64,000 bases of DNA from Sycon ciliatum (GCF_964019385.1 NC_088654.1:5353597-5417596); one strand, 5' to 3'. Positions 34,477-45,609 are shown, counted from the stretch's first letter. The notes: generated by a model not told the origin, from the sequence alone. Program-made: numbers and translations.

Positions 34477-36600
34477 ATGGAGGCAGGAGCAAATTTTGGA
34501 GCTCCTGCTCCATCCATGTTTTGTTTCAAAGTATCGAAAGATTGGCCTTCTGACCATAAGTTTATACTGCAGGAACTGTCTGGCAATTCCTTAAACGTGA
34601 AAGAGTCTGTCAAGCAGATTGATCTGCATGGGAAACCTGGTTGGTGCCAAGTCACACTTTCAAGTAGAGCTCAGCGCGAGACGGTTTTGAGCAAGGGACT
34701 TTGCATACGAGGTGAGCAGTTGGAACTGCATCTCCCCGACGAGGGCTCCACTCAGCTCCATGTGTTTGGTTGCCCTGTCGGAATGCCTGATGGCCCACTT
34801 TCGGCATCTTTGTCGGTTTTCGGCAAGCTCATTGGTCCGCCATCACACGGCAAGATCAGCTTCGAAGGCACGTCCTTCAAGACAGGAATCAGGTACGTCA
34901 ATATCGTACTGTCTAAACCCGTACCGTCGTGTGTGACCGTTGGGAAGAGAAAGTTGCGGGTGTGGCACAGGGGGCAGACCCAGACGTGCTGGCGCTGTGG
35001 CACAACGGGTCATGAAGCACGAGAGTGTAAAGTAAGGGTGGGCAGAGAGCCTGAAAGTTCAAGTCGTACTAACAGTAACTCTAGTTCAAACGACCCACGT
35101 GCCCTTTGCTAGGTTACGACCAATCAGCAGCCTCGGAGAGCGGGCTTTGATATTCCATCAAAGCCCGCTGTCATTGACAACCTGTACGAGAAAACCATCA
35201 AAGCCCGCTGCCATTGGCAACTGTACGACAAAACCATCAAAGCCCTGATCATGCCCAATCTCAGTCTTTTCAAGGTGATCTGGCTATAAGAACAAGAAAC
35301 CGATAGGGGTGGTGGTCGGGGATGCGGTGGCTCTCAACTTGTGGATTTGGAAATCTAGCTCCAGCACCGCAGAACTCTCAGCAGTATGCAGCGTGAGCAA
35401 GGCGTGTATGGTCGAAGTGAAAATACTTCCGTGACTCTTCAGCCACGTCTGGCTCTTGACACGTAGTCCTGAGAAATTTCTCACGAAACAGGTTTTCGTC
35501 CATTCACATTACTTTCCCTTTGCTGTAATCTCTGTGTGAAACTTACGAACGGGACGAAAACGACATGCACTTTAGACTTCAGGCTGCTCTGAAATCCCAA
35601 ACAAAGGCCGACATTGTCCACACTCGAGATCACTCAAAGAATGAAGCGAGTTTGATTCAAAATCCAAAAAAATGTTGGGGATCGTCCGAAGCATATTCAA
35701 GCGAGGTACAGTCGGGCTTGATGACTGATCAAAGCCCTCGGGCCCAGCCCTTGGGCCTACGGCCCTCGGGCTGGACCCTTGGGCTTTGATCAGCCATCAA
35801 GCCCTCTGTACCTCGCTTGATTATCTACTTCTGAACCTTCAGATTCTGTACCTCAGTTGACCTGCGAACGTGGGAGTACCCGTACGAATTGCGTAGGTTC
35901 AAACTCTGAAGTGAACTCCAACACATCCCAGCACGGTGACAGTGTATCTAGCATACCCACTACACGCACAAAAGCACAGCAACCTACATCCACGCTGAGT
36001 ATGGCCAGTGCTACTGCGGGCCCAAGCACGGAGGACGTCATCCAGGTACCTGAGGCAGTGACAGTACGAGCTTCAGAACACCATGACACAGCCGTACCAG
36101 TCCCACCTGCCGCGGGAAACGTAACTGAACCCGGTGGTAAAGGAGACAACACAACTCCCCAGAAACCTTTTGTGGCTGCATCTTCTAACGACCACGTGCA
36201 ACACAACAATAGCCTTGCGTCCAATACAAATGCAGTACATGTAACCGGTACTGAAGCAGCTGTAACTTCCACTCCAGCTCCTGGATCTTCTGTCCCTACC
36301 CCGGTGCAAGATTGGCACGTCGCAGGTGGAAAGTGTTCTACTTTTTCTCCAATAATCTTGCAACAAACCGCCTCCGCTTTTCCCTCTGTCGCGAACCGCT
36401 TCAGTGCGCTGGAGCACTCCATGGAGAGGAAGCGTAAGCGAGGAGCCAGGAGTGACGCATCATCCAGTGCCGACTTGTCCGCGAAGGCTGTCTGCCCGAC
36501 CACCAAGACAGACGACTTCTATGGTACCGGGTCGGACTGGGAGGAAGAGTGTGAGGGTGACGACGGCCGCGGTAGGAGCCGTCATGAAGTGGTGCAGTGA
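34477..36600 (+). pseudogene. Nested LINE ORF1 with CCHC knuckle, interrupted
   Basis: The first half (34477 to about 35100) carries a zinc knuckle CWRCGTTGHEARECK near residue 180. The second half (35821-36600, same frame) is Ser/Thr/Pro-rich with a basic 'ERKRKRGARSD' patch. About 700 bp of palindrome-rich DNA (35110-35820) lie between. CCHC-type ORF1 proteins bind LINE RNA. The different ORF1 type shows that this LINE is of another lineage than those at 13-18 kb and 40-41 kb. Confidence 0.7.
35110..35820. mobile_element. Palindrome-bearing insertion, unclassified
   Basis: Left end: hairpin AGCGGGCTTTGAT/ATCAAAGCCCGCT (35138-35169). Right end: inverted arms of about 45 bp (about 35697-35742 and 35776-35820) around a GC-rich loop. 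ATCAAAGCCC recurs at least five times. Likely a non-autonomous DNA element or foldback. No coding capacity seen and exact ends unknown. Confidence 0.5.
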
Positions 36601-36698
36601 ACTGCACCTTGAAATAGTATGCTTGAACTGCCTGTGTATTTTTTGTTTTAGGTTTTGGATTAGTTTCTAGATGTAGTTCTTCCTTATAGATCTATTAA

Positions 36699-39512
36699 AT
36701 GAATCCACAATTACATAGAGCTACTGTCGGTCGACAGAAGTCTTGTAAGCTTGCTTTTCTGAATGTATGCAGCCTTAGAAAGAAGTTAGGCGAAATCCAA
36801 AACTTCATAAACTACCACAATGTAGATATCTTCGGCATTGCTGAAACTTGGCTTGATTGTTCGATTTCTGACTCATCCATTCATATACCTCATTATAGAC
36901 TCTTTAGGCGCGATCGCGGGCACAGACCTGGTGGCGGTATAGCTGTATACAGTCGAGATACCCTGGCTGTTTCCGGACACGCTGAACTCGAGAGTGACAC
37001 AATCGAAAATCTGATACTCACCTTGAAGACAGAATCCGGTGAACCCATCACCCTCGCTACGTTCTACCTTCCGCCTTCCACTACTGCTGCAGTATGGCAA
37101 GACCTAGAAATCAGTCTGAACAATCTAACCTTGCGACGAAACAACCGCGTGGTCGCCATTGGTGACTTCAATGTGGACATGTGCTCGGGACACAGCCGGA
37201 TGCACACCATGCTCCAGCGGTTTGATCTGGAAAACCACATCCGGACACCGACAAGAGAAACGGCATCAACTTCCACCCTAATAGATCTGCTCCTCGCCCC
37301 TAACTCTCTAGTTGGAACATGCACTGTCATCAAGTGTGACATCAGCGACCACTACGCATTTGTGGCCAACATTATCGTCGCCACCCGGCAGTCCGAACGA
37401 GTCGCATCTCGAAAGAGGCGAATGTGGAGGATAAATTGGGAGCATTTTAACGCTGACTTGCAGGACTGCAATCTTGAGATTTTCAGCAAGTCGAATGATG
37501 TTGATGCAATGATAAGCGAATGGTACGCAAAGGTTTTTACTGCTCTAGATCGTCACGCCCCCTTACAACCACCTCGTAAGCCGAGGCGCTGACCTTGCCC
37601 ATGGTTGTGTCCTGAACTTGTATCTGCTGTGCGTCAACGAAACAAGGCCCACCGACTTCTTTCACGCTCTCCAAACGATGTCCGCCTGCGAGAGCAACAC
37701 CGCACTCTCCGCGCAGCCGCGCGCAAGCTAGATCGGAGGCTAAGGGATCAGTATTTTCAAGCTCGCCTACAGTCGGCCGGAAAGGATGGACGGAAGCTCT
37801 GGAATACGATAAACGTGGTGACTGGACAAGCGAAAAGTTCAAGCCCACCACAAGTACCTGTTGGAATCCTCTCCCGAACTTTTGGCGAAGTTGTACATGA
37901 CCCTGGACGACCAGACGCGCTGTGCGCCAACGCACCAGCCGAACGTGAAGCACCAGCATTCACGGAATTTGCGCCTGTTTCGACGGAGGACATTACGGCC
38001 CTTCTCCAGTCCGTTGACGCGTCAAAAGCAACTGGACATGATGACTTGCCGGGTATTGTCCTTAGAAACTCGGCATCAATACTGGCTCCCTCGCTCAGCA
38101 TGATTTTCAATACTTCGTTATGTCAGGGGTGTGTTCCCCGTCAGTTTAAAATTGCTAATGTGTCGCCGCTATTCAAAGGTGGCGGCCTTGACCCTTGTCA
38201 GCCTACTGCGTATCGACCTATTTCTCTACTACCAGTCGTTTCTCGCCTCCTCGAGAAGATCGTCAAAGCTCAGCTTACATCCTTTCTGACCGATCACAGT
38301 ATTCTCCCTGACTCGCAGTTCGCGTACAGGAAGAACCACAGTACGGAGGACGCTCTTGTGCTAGCTGTCAATCGCTGGCTGAAAGCGAAGTATGAGCGCA
38401 AACTCACAGGTGTGATATTCGTGGATATGTCGAAGGCTTTCGACTGTGTCAAACACACCATCTTGGCACAGGAGCTATCCGACATTGGGGTCGGCGGTAC
38501 TGTCCAGATATGGTTCACTAGTTACCTGAGTGAGCGGCTTCAACGCGTAGTCGTGGGCGGAAATTGCTCGGAATACGTCGCATGCAGTCGAGGGGTGCCG
38601 CAAGGATCCGTCCTCGGCCCCCTCCTGTTCACACTATACATCCGTAACCTTCGATGCTGCTTGCCCCAGCAGGTCACAAACCAGGAATTTGCAGATGACA
38701 TTGCAATTGAAGCCTCGGGCAGTTGCGAACAAGTGTGCTCTTCTCTAAGCACAGCCATCACTGGCCTGTCGCAGTGGTTGGAGGACCGCGGGTTAATGCT
38801 TAACCAAAAGAAAACGCAAGCTCTGTTGATTACCCCAAGAGGCCCAGCCCCTGACACAGATAACATTCGAATTCGCTGTGGGAATGCAGCCCTTGCAGTT
38901 GTGGAACAAGCGCGGTACCTGGGCGTAATGGTAGATGGGCAGCTCTCCTGGGAGCCTCACGTCAATCACACAAGCCAGCAGGTGCGGAAGTCAGTAGGTG
39001 CGCTGTGGCGGAGCCGCCGAAGCCTCACCCTGGCGTCAAAGATCCTGTTTTACAGGTCGATGATCCAGGGTAGGTTGTCGTACGCTTCCAACGCCTTTTA
39101 TCCGTCACTTCAAATTGGCAACATGGAGCCCCTCACACGTCTAACGAAGTGCGCTATCCGCGGCTTCTTCGGTCTGCCACCGTGGTCGCGCACGAGCCCG
39201 ATCTTTGAACAGCTCCGCCTCACCACCCTGGAGGACATGTTTAACATTAAGCTCCTCATCTTTGTCCGTCGTTGTCTGTTCTCCCGAGCTAGCTCCCTCT
39301 TCACCAGCTTCTTCGTGAGAGTTACTGGTGACCGCACTCGGGGAGCAGCACATCACCTCGTTCGAGTACCATTTTGGCCGGGTCCTGCGGGTCGAGCGAC
39401 CATGCAGTTCATCGGCGCAGTCCTGTGGAACCAGCTCCCGCCTGATCTCCGTTCCGAGCCCAGCCACATTCAGTTCTGTGCCCTGCTAAAAGCGCATCAT
39501 GGCTCCGTTTAA
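36699..39512 (+). pseudogene. Nested LINE ORF2: endonuclease plus RT, one in-frame stop
   Basis: ATG 36699. Endonuclease: 'AFLNVCSLRKKL', 'IAETWLD', 'RRDRGHRPGGGIAVY', 'VVAIGDFNVDM', 'ISDHYAFVA'. A TGA at 37590-37592 falls between EN and RT in an Arg-rich stretch, probably from CGA. The RT has 'AYRPISLLPVVSRL', 'FVDMSKAFDCVKH', 'GVPQGSVLGPLLFTLYI' and 'EFADDIAIEA', followed by a C-terminal region ending near 'LWNQLPPDLRSEP'. The single lesion in 938 codons suggests a young copy. Confidence 0.9.
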
Positions 39513-39788
39513 ATGCTTTTCGGCTAGTGTGTTTCTGTGGTATAGCGGACTGAAGAATAGTAAACGTGTTTTGCAATATATGTATGAAGCTATTTTGTAT
39601 ATAGTATGTTCCCATTCCGTTTTTGCTTTGGTGTAGCCCTGAGGTTGATTGCTTATTTATTTCTACCCTTCCTCTCTCCATACTTCTGTCCCCCCCCCCC
39701 TCTCTCGCATTCCTTCTGTCGTCCACATGTATCAAAGGAGGCGAAATCGCCTGTTTGTGGTGCGACGTTAAATAAACTTCTACAACAA

Positions 39789-40068
39789 CAACTCCACCAT
39801 ATCCTCTGGTTGCCGTACCGGATTTGTTATCATGAGGTGGTCGGTCGCGACGAAATGTGGTATAACCGGAGATGGTGAGCGCTATGCTTGGATTTAGCCA
39901 TGTTTCATTTAGACAGATGACATCAGGTTTGTTGAAATCAGCAATGACAGACAGTTCGGCAGATTTGTTAACGATTGAGCGGCAATTTACGGAAAGCAAG
40001 GTCAGTTTACCCTGGCAAGGGGGGAAGTAGGGCCGAGCCAGTGGATTCAGCTGTGGTCGCGCCATCAT
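39789..40068 (-). pseudogene. Outer LINE ORF2, endonuclease N-terminus
   Basis: Begins ATGATG at 40068, overlapping the ORF1 stop by four bases (ATGA). Reads 'LTLLSVNCRSIVNKSAELSV', 'VICLNETWLN', 'TTFRRDRPP' up to the insertion. The frame continues at 34455 because the insertion plus target copy is 5340 bp, a multiple of three. Confidence 0.85.
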
Positions 40069-41195
40069 GCTGAGCCTGAGGAGAGGACGTTGTTTGCCTG
40101 GTTGGCATTGCTGGTGTCAAAACTGTCCGCGGCAAAACGCCAGGGCCTAACCGTGTGCGAAAGAGCATCCGGACAGAACCCTTTGTCACCGACGGTGTTC
40201 TCATCAGCTGCCTCGACGGTCACCCGTGCGTAGGCAGTTCTGAAGTGCTTGGATGCAAATATGACACCTTCCTGAATCTGCACTCCTCGGGCAGAGCACC
40301 ATTCAGCAATTGATGATGCGGAGCAGTGTGGCTGCACGTTGCCAACGTAGAACACTTTGCGTTTGGCCCGGGGTGATGCCGTGAGGTCTACTGCCGGCTC
40401 GCTATCACGAGCCGGCTTGGTGTAGCGGGATGTTTCCACCCGCCTTGTTATGCTTTGAGCTAGCTGGGACTGACTACTAGTATCTGCCGCGTGCCTTTGT
40501 CTCTGGGCGGCTCGAGTGCGTCTGCCCTGGTGTTCCTGCCATTCATGTACTTGTTGTTCAGTATCGGTGGACCAACGGGATGCATCCAGGCCTGCTGCGG
40601 GGCTGGAGCTACGACTTGGAGTAGTGCTGGACCTACGGGAGGCATGCACGCCTGCTGCGGGGCTGGAACTACGACTTGTAGTAGTGTTGGGTTGTGGCAC
40701 ACGCGTTTCTCCTGGCAGGCTGCCACTGCCGGCGTGTGTACCGTACGTTTGTACAGACCTGCCCGTTGTGGTGCTGAGCCTCGCACGTGCACTTGCAGTT
40801 TGTGTGGCGGTTCCTAGTACTACGTCGCTGTACTGGTGTGGCATGGCGTGCTGTGTGTGTACGCTAGTATCTCGTAGGTCAGCCATTTCCCGCCTCAGCT
40901 GTTGAATTTCAAGCTTCAAGGAAGCAATTTCATCATCTCTTCCCACCCTAATTGCCACTATTTCTTTATTCAGGTCCATTATTGTCGAGGACAATGCGGC
41001 CAAAGCAGTCGTGACATGTCCTATACCGGTCATACCTTCCAGGATGGGGTGGGACCCAATCCCCTCCTTCCGGAGCGCTCCCACCCGGTCGGGCCGTGAG
41101 AAGGAGTCCGCTTTCGGGATGCCAGTCCGGGTGGCCAGGTTTTGTAGACAGTCGAACGTCAGAAGGGCCAGGTCGACATGCTCATTGGTGGCCAT
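40065..41195 (-). CDS. Outer LINE ORF1 protein, 376 codons, open
   Basis: ATG 41195. N-terminal domain (about 1-60), a coiled coil around 'DEIASLKLEIQQLRREMADLRD', a low-complexity middle with three imperfect repeats of 'SRSSSPAAG(V/L)(H/D)ASR', and a C-terminal block 'KRKVFYVGNVQPHCSASSIAEWC' shared with the other two LINE ORF1s. RNA-binding partner of ORF2 by analogy. The ORF is intact although the element is split. The stop overlaps the ORF2 start (ATGA). Confidence 0.85.
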   Translation of the reverse strand: MATNEHVDLALLTFDCLQNLATRTGIPKADSFSRPDRVGALRKEGIGSHPILEGMTGIGHVTTALAALSSTIMDLNKEIVAIRVGRDDEIASLKLEIQQLRREMADLRDTSVHTQHAMPHQYSDVVLGTATQTASARARLSTTTGRSVQTYGTHAGSGSLPGETRVPQPNTTTSRSSSPAAGVHASRRSSTTPSRSSSPAAGLDASRWSTDTEQQVHEWQEHQGRRTRAAQRQRHAADTSSQSQLAQSITRRVETSRYTKPARDSEPAVDLTASPRAKRKVFYVGNVQPHCSASSIAEWCSARGVQIQEGVIFASKHFRTAYARVTVEAADENTVGDKGFCPDALSHTVRPWRFAADSFDTSNANQANNVLSSGSA

Positions 41196-41305
41196 AGTCC
41201 GCTGTACAAGTCACAGCTCCTGTAGGTTACAGTTACAGACTCGGAAAGGCTGATAGGAGCGGAGCTCCTAAAACTGCATCCGCACTCGAAAAATTCAAAA
41301 ATGTA

Positions 41306-41530
41306 CTGATGGACCTCATTTTCTGGGATTCTGGCGTGGCTAAGCGGTACTGCTCCAGGAACTCGTCTAAGGTGAGATAATTGCTGCTACCCACAGTTAA
41401 TTGGGAACTCGTGGCCTGGCACGAGGAAAACATGGATGCAGTGAATGAGATTTTTGATCTTTGGCCACATGCTGGTGACCTGATCTACTCACCTCTCACC
41501 GCTTTAGGAGCTGCATCTGCGCCTTGATCC
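41306..41530 (+). repeat. Dispersed coding repeat X, copy 2, right part
   Basis: 'DLIFWDSGVAKRYCSRNSSK' matches the minus strand at 7146-7210. A GTGAGA follows and then, about 30 bp on, a frame 'NWELVAWHEENMDAVNEI' to a stop at 41527. The latter looks like genuine coding sequence but I cannot name it. Confidence 0.5.
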
Positions 41531-41835
41531 TTGAAGGTTGGTGGCGTTCCTACGGATGCGGAAAACTCTGCATCTATATAGATAAACCGAGTCTCACGCG
41601 AACCGTGGGATTTTGTTTTCAACATTTATGATTGGCTCAACATGCCAGTTTCAATGTTGGTTTGATGGAGTTTTCTCCGTAGCTTGGTCTTGTACGCTGT
41701 GGCGTCGCTCGCTTGTAATCCCACTAATCATGTGATTTTTCGACCATTTTTTAGGGGTATACCAATTTCAAAGCTCTCTTCAGAATATTTTCCGCGGGAT
41801 TTTCAGAGTCGATCTACACCCCAAAGGAGACTTAC
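41531..41835. other. Spacer, no gene
   Basis: No conserved frame or repeat recognised. Confidence 0.4.
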
Positions 41836-42548
41836 CTGCCACAATGGTTTAAGTGTTCTCCCAATGTAACTGGTAGTCGAGCAGGATATCACTTTATTTG
41901 GAGAATTACCTGCAAATGGCTGAGTGCGCGTAATATCCTCTTGATCAATGTGTCCAGGCTAAAGTTCACTCAGGAAACATTTCCGTTAATCACACACACA
42001 CAGACCACGAACTTTGCACAAAAATTGACAATCGATCGCGGACAGAACATTAATGTTTGCGAACCTAATAGCATAGTGTACACTCCTGCAGTACAATCTT
42101 GAGCTTCTCGTGTTCAGTTTTAAGACGTACAAGAGCAAAATATACTGTACTGGGTATAGTATGACAAGTAGACAAAACAGAAACAAAACTAAAAGACACG
42201 AACTTACCGGTGGGTTTCTACAAACAAAGATGTGTGCACAAATATCGCACAGTTACACTTTTACAAGCAAATTGCGTTGCGTAGCGCGAGATTCTGAATA
42301 GATATCAAATACTTGAAAGGGCAAGGCACTATGGGTATGTTCGAGACAACACACAGGTGCAACTTATTATGAAGTAACTTCACGGAAAATATTGAGAGAA
42401 CATGTTAAAGGATTCTTGGAAAGAACTACAGACTAGGTGTAGAAAAAGCGTCGCAAATGACAGCACCTGAGCGCATATTCCAAAACTGGGCTGTAGATCT
42501 AGCAGTAATTCTAGTCTAGCATGGGTTTCTTGAACTTCTTCAATAAAT
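41836..42548 (-). pseudogene. Truncated array copy: 3' flank plus last ~60 codons
   Basis: 41836-42370 matches the 3' flank of unit 2. 42370-42548 matches the C-terminal coding end of unit 2 (AACATTGAGA.AACATG, GCGTCGCAA.TGACAGCACCTGAGCGCA, TCTAGTCTAGCATGGGTTTCTTGAACTTCT). It then joins directly to the 3' flank of unit 5 at CAATAAA|TTACACTGG. The ATAAA shared by both parents suggests a microhomology deletion that fused two units. Confidence 0.75.
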
Positions 42549-42778
42549 TACACTGGGTATAGGAGGACAAGTACAACAAACAGAAACAAAACAAAAAACA
42601 ATTCGAACGCCCGATTTGGGTTTCTACCAAAAAACATTAACGTGTTCAACATGATGATCACAAGGGTACACTTTTCACAAGCTTAATGCATTGAGCAGTC
42701 TGAAATTATGATTCGGTCGTACGAAATACTTGGAACTGGAAAAACTGGGGTATATTGGAGACTACACAAATGCCCAAT

Positions 42779-43762
42779 TTATTCTGAAGTGCCTTCACGT
42801 AAAACATTGAGATAACATGCAAACGGATTGTGGTCGAGACGTACAGACTGGATGTTGAAAAAGCGACGCAACGAAAGCACCTCAGCGCACACTACAAATG
42901 GCAGCTTTAGCTTTACCAGTAATTCTAGTCTATCAGTGGTGTCTTGAACTTCCCCAATAAAGCAGGAAATGGCCTCCTCGTGATCTTTGTAGTGCCCTGA
43001 TGTCCGTTGTGTATGACCTTCAACATCAGTACACGAGTATCCACGTGTACTGCTTGTCAGGCGGGAATGATCGATTGAGGAAGATTTGTAATAGATCTTG
43101 GTTCCTGGTCCTAACCATTTGTCTAAAAATGTCGGCACGCAAGAAAGGTCACCTAAACTATCCGCCATAGTCACTGCAAAGTGACTGTTCTTCTCCACGG
43201 CAATAAGAATCGTCCTCCCGGTTTTCGGCTTGAAAACTTCAAAATACACTGGATGTATAAGTCCTAACGTCAAATTCTTCTCAAGCAGCCCGAGGCTTTT
43301 GGATAGTATCCAATTATATGCACTGAATTTCGTTTTGAGCTCAACTTTCGACGAAGTTGGTAGGTCAAACAATTTGAAGAAGCCTAGCACAACCTCCATG
43401 GGAGTTCCTTGGGCACTGGAAAGATTCGATTCAGCGACGATGGGCCATGAAGACTTGCAAGGGTTGCACAGCCACCGATACCCGCCTTTTGAACTTGGAC
43501 TAACATATATTCTGGCTGGTCTTTCGCATTTGTTACATTGTCTTTCATTACGAATCACCTTCCTTCTCGCTAAGCAGCGTAGACATGACTCTTTCTCCTG
43601 TATATCTTCCGCAAGGTATGTCCAAGAGTACAATTCCTTCTTCCACTGCTCATCGTCCAGTATCATACCTGGTTGCACAATCTGGGTTCCCGTTAGACGT
43701 GCATTGGCTGCTACTACTCGAGACGCACGAGCAGAAGCTGAGTCACCGACATTGCACTCCAT
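42779..43762 (-). CDS. Merlin/IS1595-like transposase-derived zinc-ribbon protein, copy 5
   Basis: Open 327-codon intronless gene from the conserved Kozak ATG (43762, GCCAAGATGG). Ala-rich N-terminus, 'TQIVQPGMILDDEQWKKELYSW', zinc ribbon CNKC...CNPC (residues about 76-102), helical linker, 'HPVYFEVFKPKTGRTILIAVE', 'LGPGTKIYYKSSSID', C-terminal 'NPFACYLNVLREGTS'. TATA 91 bp upstream, AATAAA at the stop. Closest to copies 4, 6 and 7. Lys replaces the expected second catalytic Asp. Confidence 0.85.
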   Translation of the reverse strand: MECNVGDSASARASRVVAANARLTGTQIVQPGMILDDEQWKKELYSWTYLAEDIQEKESCLRCLARRKVIRNERQCNKCERPARIYVSPSSKGGYRWLCNPCKSSWPIVAESNLSSAQGTPMEVVLGFFKLFDLPTSSKVELKTKFSAYNWILSKSLGLLEKNLTLGLIHPVYFEVFKPKTGRTILIAVEKNSHFAVTMADSLGDLSCVPTFLDKWLGPGTKIYYKSSSIDHSRLTSSTRGYSCTDVEGHTQRTSGHYKDHEEAISCFIGEVQDTTDRLELLVKLKLPFVVCAEVLSLRRFFNIQSVRLDHNPFACYLNVLREGTSE

Positions 43763-43852
43763 CTTGGCGGACGACGGTGTCACATTAAACGTTAGCAGAG
43801 ATCCAGTTACCTGACGGCAAAGGCTTTCGACCAGTTATTGTTTCGAAAGCAG

Positions 43853-43872
43853 TTTATACAAGTCCCCTAGTG
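43853..43872 (-). promoter_or_regulatory. TATA core promoter of copy 5
   Basis: GGGGACTTGTATAAAC on the minus strand, TATAAA edge 91 bp before the ATG at 43762. Confidence 0.65.
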
Positions 43873-44509
43873 ATCGCATAATTCGCCAACGTGATGATTT
43901 TGTCACTTTGTCCTACGGTTTAGTTCAACTAGCAATGTCACTAGGGGCAGAGTAACATCGGCAGCTAATAACGCTGTCGATCTTGGCACTTGAATTTGCA
44001 TTTTTGTAATATACACGTATTATACACATAATTTAATGGGAATCGACACACCATTATGACGGTCACTTTGTAATCCTGACAATTCTATCTTCCAAATTGT
44101 GATGGATTAGAGGTTTCCACCGAACGTGTTCATTTTCTTCCCAGCTTTTACCACCCCCCCCCCCCCGCCCCACCCATTCCTGCGGCGCTAAGTTACTACA
44201 AGTGTTTTGTTAGTGATGTATTCAATGGAAAAATTCGATAATTGGTCTAATTTGACAATAAAACGGAAAATATTTAGCACACATCGTGTGCAGGCGAATA
44301 TTGAACTCTGTTGAAACTCGTTGTCTGCTTCCAAAATTATCGCCAAGCCTACTCATTCGGCGGAACTTTGTCAATAGTAATAAACTACACTGGTTTATCA
44401 CCTTGATTATATTTATCTACCATTCAGTGATGTCCGCTAACGGAAGACCATCACGAGAAAAGGTGTTGAGAAACAAAGCATTCCAGAGATGACGTGTGCA
44501 TGCTCAGAT

Positions 44510-44886
44510 AATAATAATAATAATATTCGCGGGATCCGCGTCGGCATCGCTGGAATGTTCAGAAACACACAAACTAGCCTTCGCATCCGCAGGCCACCAC
44601 TATGCCTATTAACCTTAGTGGAGAATGCAGACCTCACAAGTGAGTCAGGGGAGAGGAGGTTAGTCTCTCAACCAACCGGGCGTGTAACGGCCCATAACCC
44701 TGTAAACTGCATCCTTGTTATTCTCACTCCGAGCTGTGAGTACCCAGTTGACCGTGGGTGTCGGCGCAGTTCAGCACGCGTAAAAAGTCTTTTTACACGC
44801 TCCCTGCTACCAGCGCGGGTCTTGAATTCGGGACCTCATGATTCGCAGGCAGGCCTGCAAACCAATAGGCCATATGCGTTGGTCAG
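44510..44886 (-). mobile_element. tRNA-derived SINE, 377 bp
   Basis: Target duplication ATGCTCAGAT at 44500-44509 and 44887-44896. On the minus strand it begins with a tRNA-like head: A-box-like 'TGGCCTATTGG' and B-box-like 'GGTCCCGAATTCAAGACC'. It ends in an (ATT)n tail (plus-strand AATAATAAT at 44511-44524), as expected for a SINE mobilised by a microsatellite-tailed LINE. Confidence 0.8.
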
Positions 44887-45609
44887 ATGCTCAGATGCAT
44901 GTACTTAATGACTACGCGCCCATTGTAAAAGTATGCCCATACAATTTAGATCTAAAATAGCAATGAAAGATATCAATTGTGCACTCATAACCATGTGTGA
45001 ACATTTGGAACCCGGGTATTGAGCCAATAATAAAAGGAGAAAGGAAAAGGACATACATGTATGGAAACAAGTTTTAGGTAACTCTTCACCACTTTAACTA
45101 GATACTATTATACAGTCAGAAAGTGCAACAACTAGGCACAAAACTGACAGAGTACTGAGACATTCGACGTCCTGACACCTAGCTTCAACACATCTCCGTA
45201 GCGCTAACCGACAGCCTTCCAACTTGGAAGGTTCAAGGTTATGGAAAGACCAAAGAGGGGAAGGGGGGGGGGACGTCGAATGTATAAACAATTAAACCAT
45301 GTATAAACAATTAAATAGCAATGAAAAATATCAATTGTGCACTCATAATCATGTATAAACAATTAAAATGAAACAATTCCAGAACGTTTTCGTGTGACCA
45401 TCATCAGTGGAACATCGTCACATAGTAAGAATCACTAAAACAACCAGTTATATAGCTAGAGTAACATGAAAAGAAGCGTGAGAATGCAGCACAGCTAGCG
45501 GTTATGCATAACGCGTGTAGTGTGAACCTTTGCAGTGTATCTGAGAATGGTAGCAGTAGATGAATGTGGCAGCTGTGAGTGCGTGTGAACAAAAACTGGT
45601 GAGTGTGTA

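Larger units (their letters stand above)
34456..39788 (+). mobile_element. Nested LINE, nearly intact, 5.33 kb
   Basis: Flanked by CAACTCC at 34449-34455 and 39789-39795. Begins 21 bp before the ORF1 ATG (34477) and ends with the tail hairpin GGCGAAATCGCC, GTTAAATAAA and (CAA)n. Across the insertion the outer LINE reads RRDRPP...RGYGG-VAILVRQ, which proves the nesting. Only one in-frame stop was seen in ORF2; ORF1 is split by an insertion. Confidence 0.9.
31564..41309 (-). mobile_element. CR1/L2-like LINE (outer), split by a nested LINE
   Basis: Minus strand: 5' leader 41309-41196, ORF1 41195-40065, ORF2 40068 to about 31761, then a 3' UTR ending in a (TTTA)n tract (31562-31605). The nested plus-strand LINE occupies 34456-39788. 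The element's own length is about 4.4 kb. It sits in repeat X, whose halves flank it. The target duplication is short and uncertain (TGA/TGAT). Confidence 0.85.
42549..44952 (-). repeat. Tandem unit 5 (gene plus flanks)
   Basis: 5' flank as in units 4 and 6, with a SINE inserted at 44510-44886 and a poly-C run (44153-44165). Confidence 0.8.
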
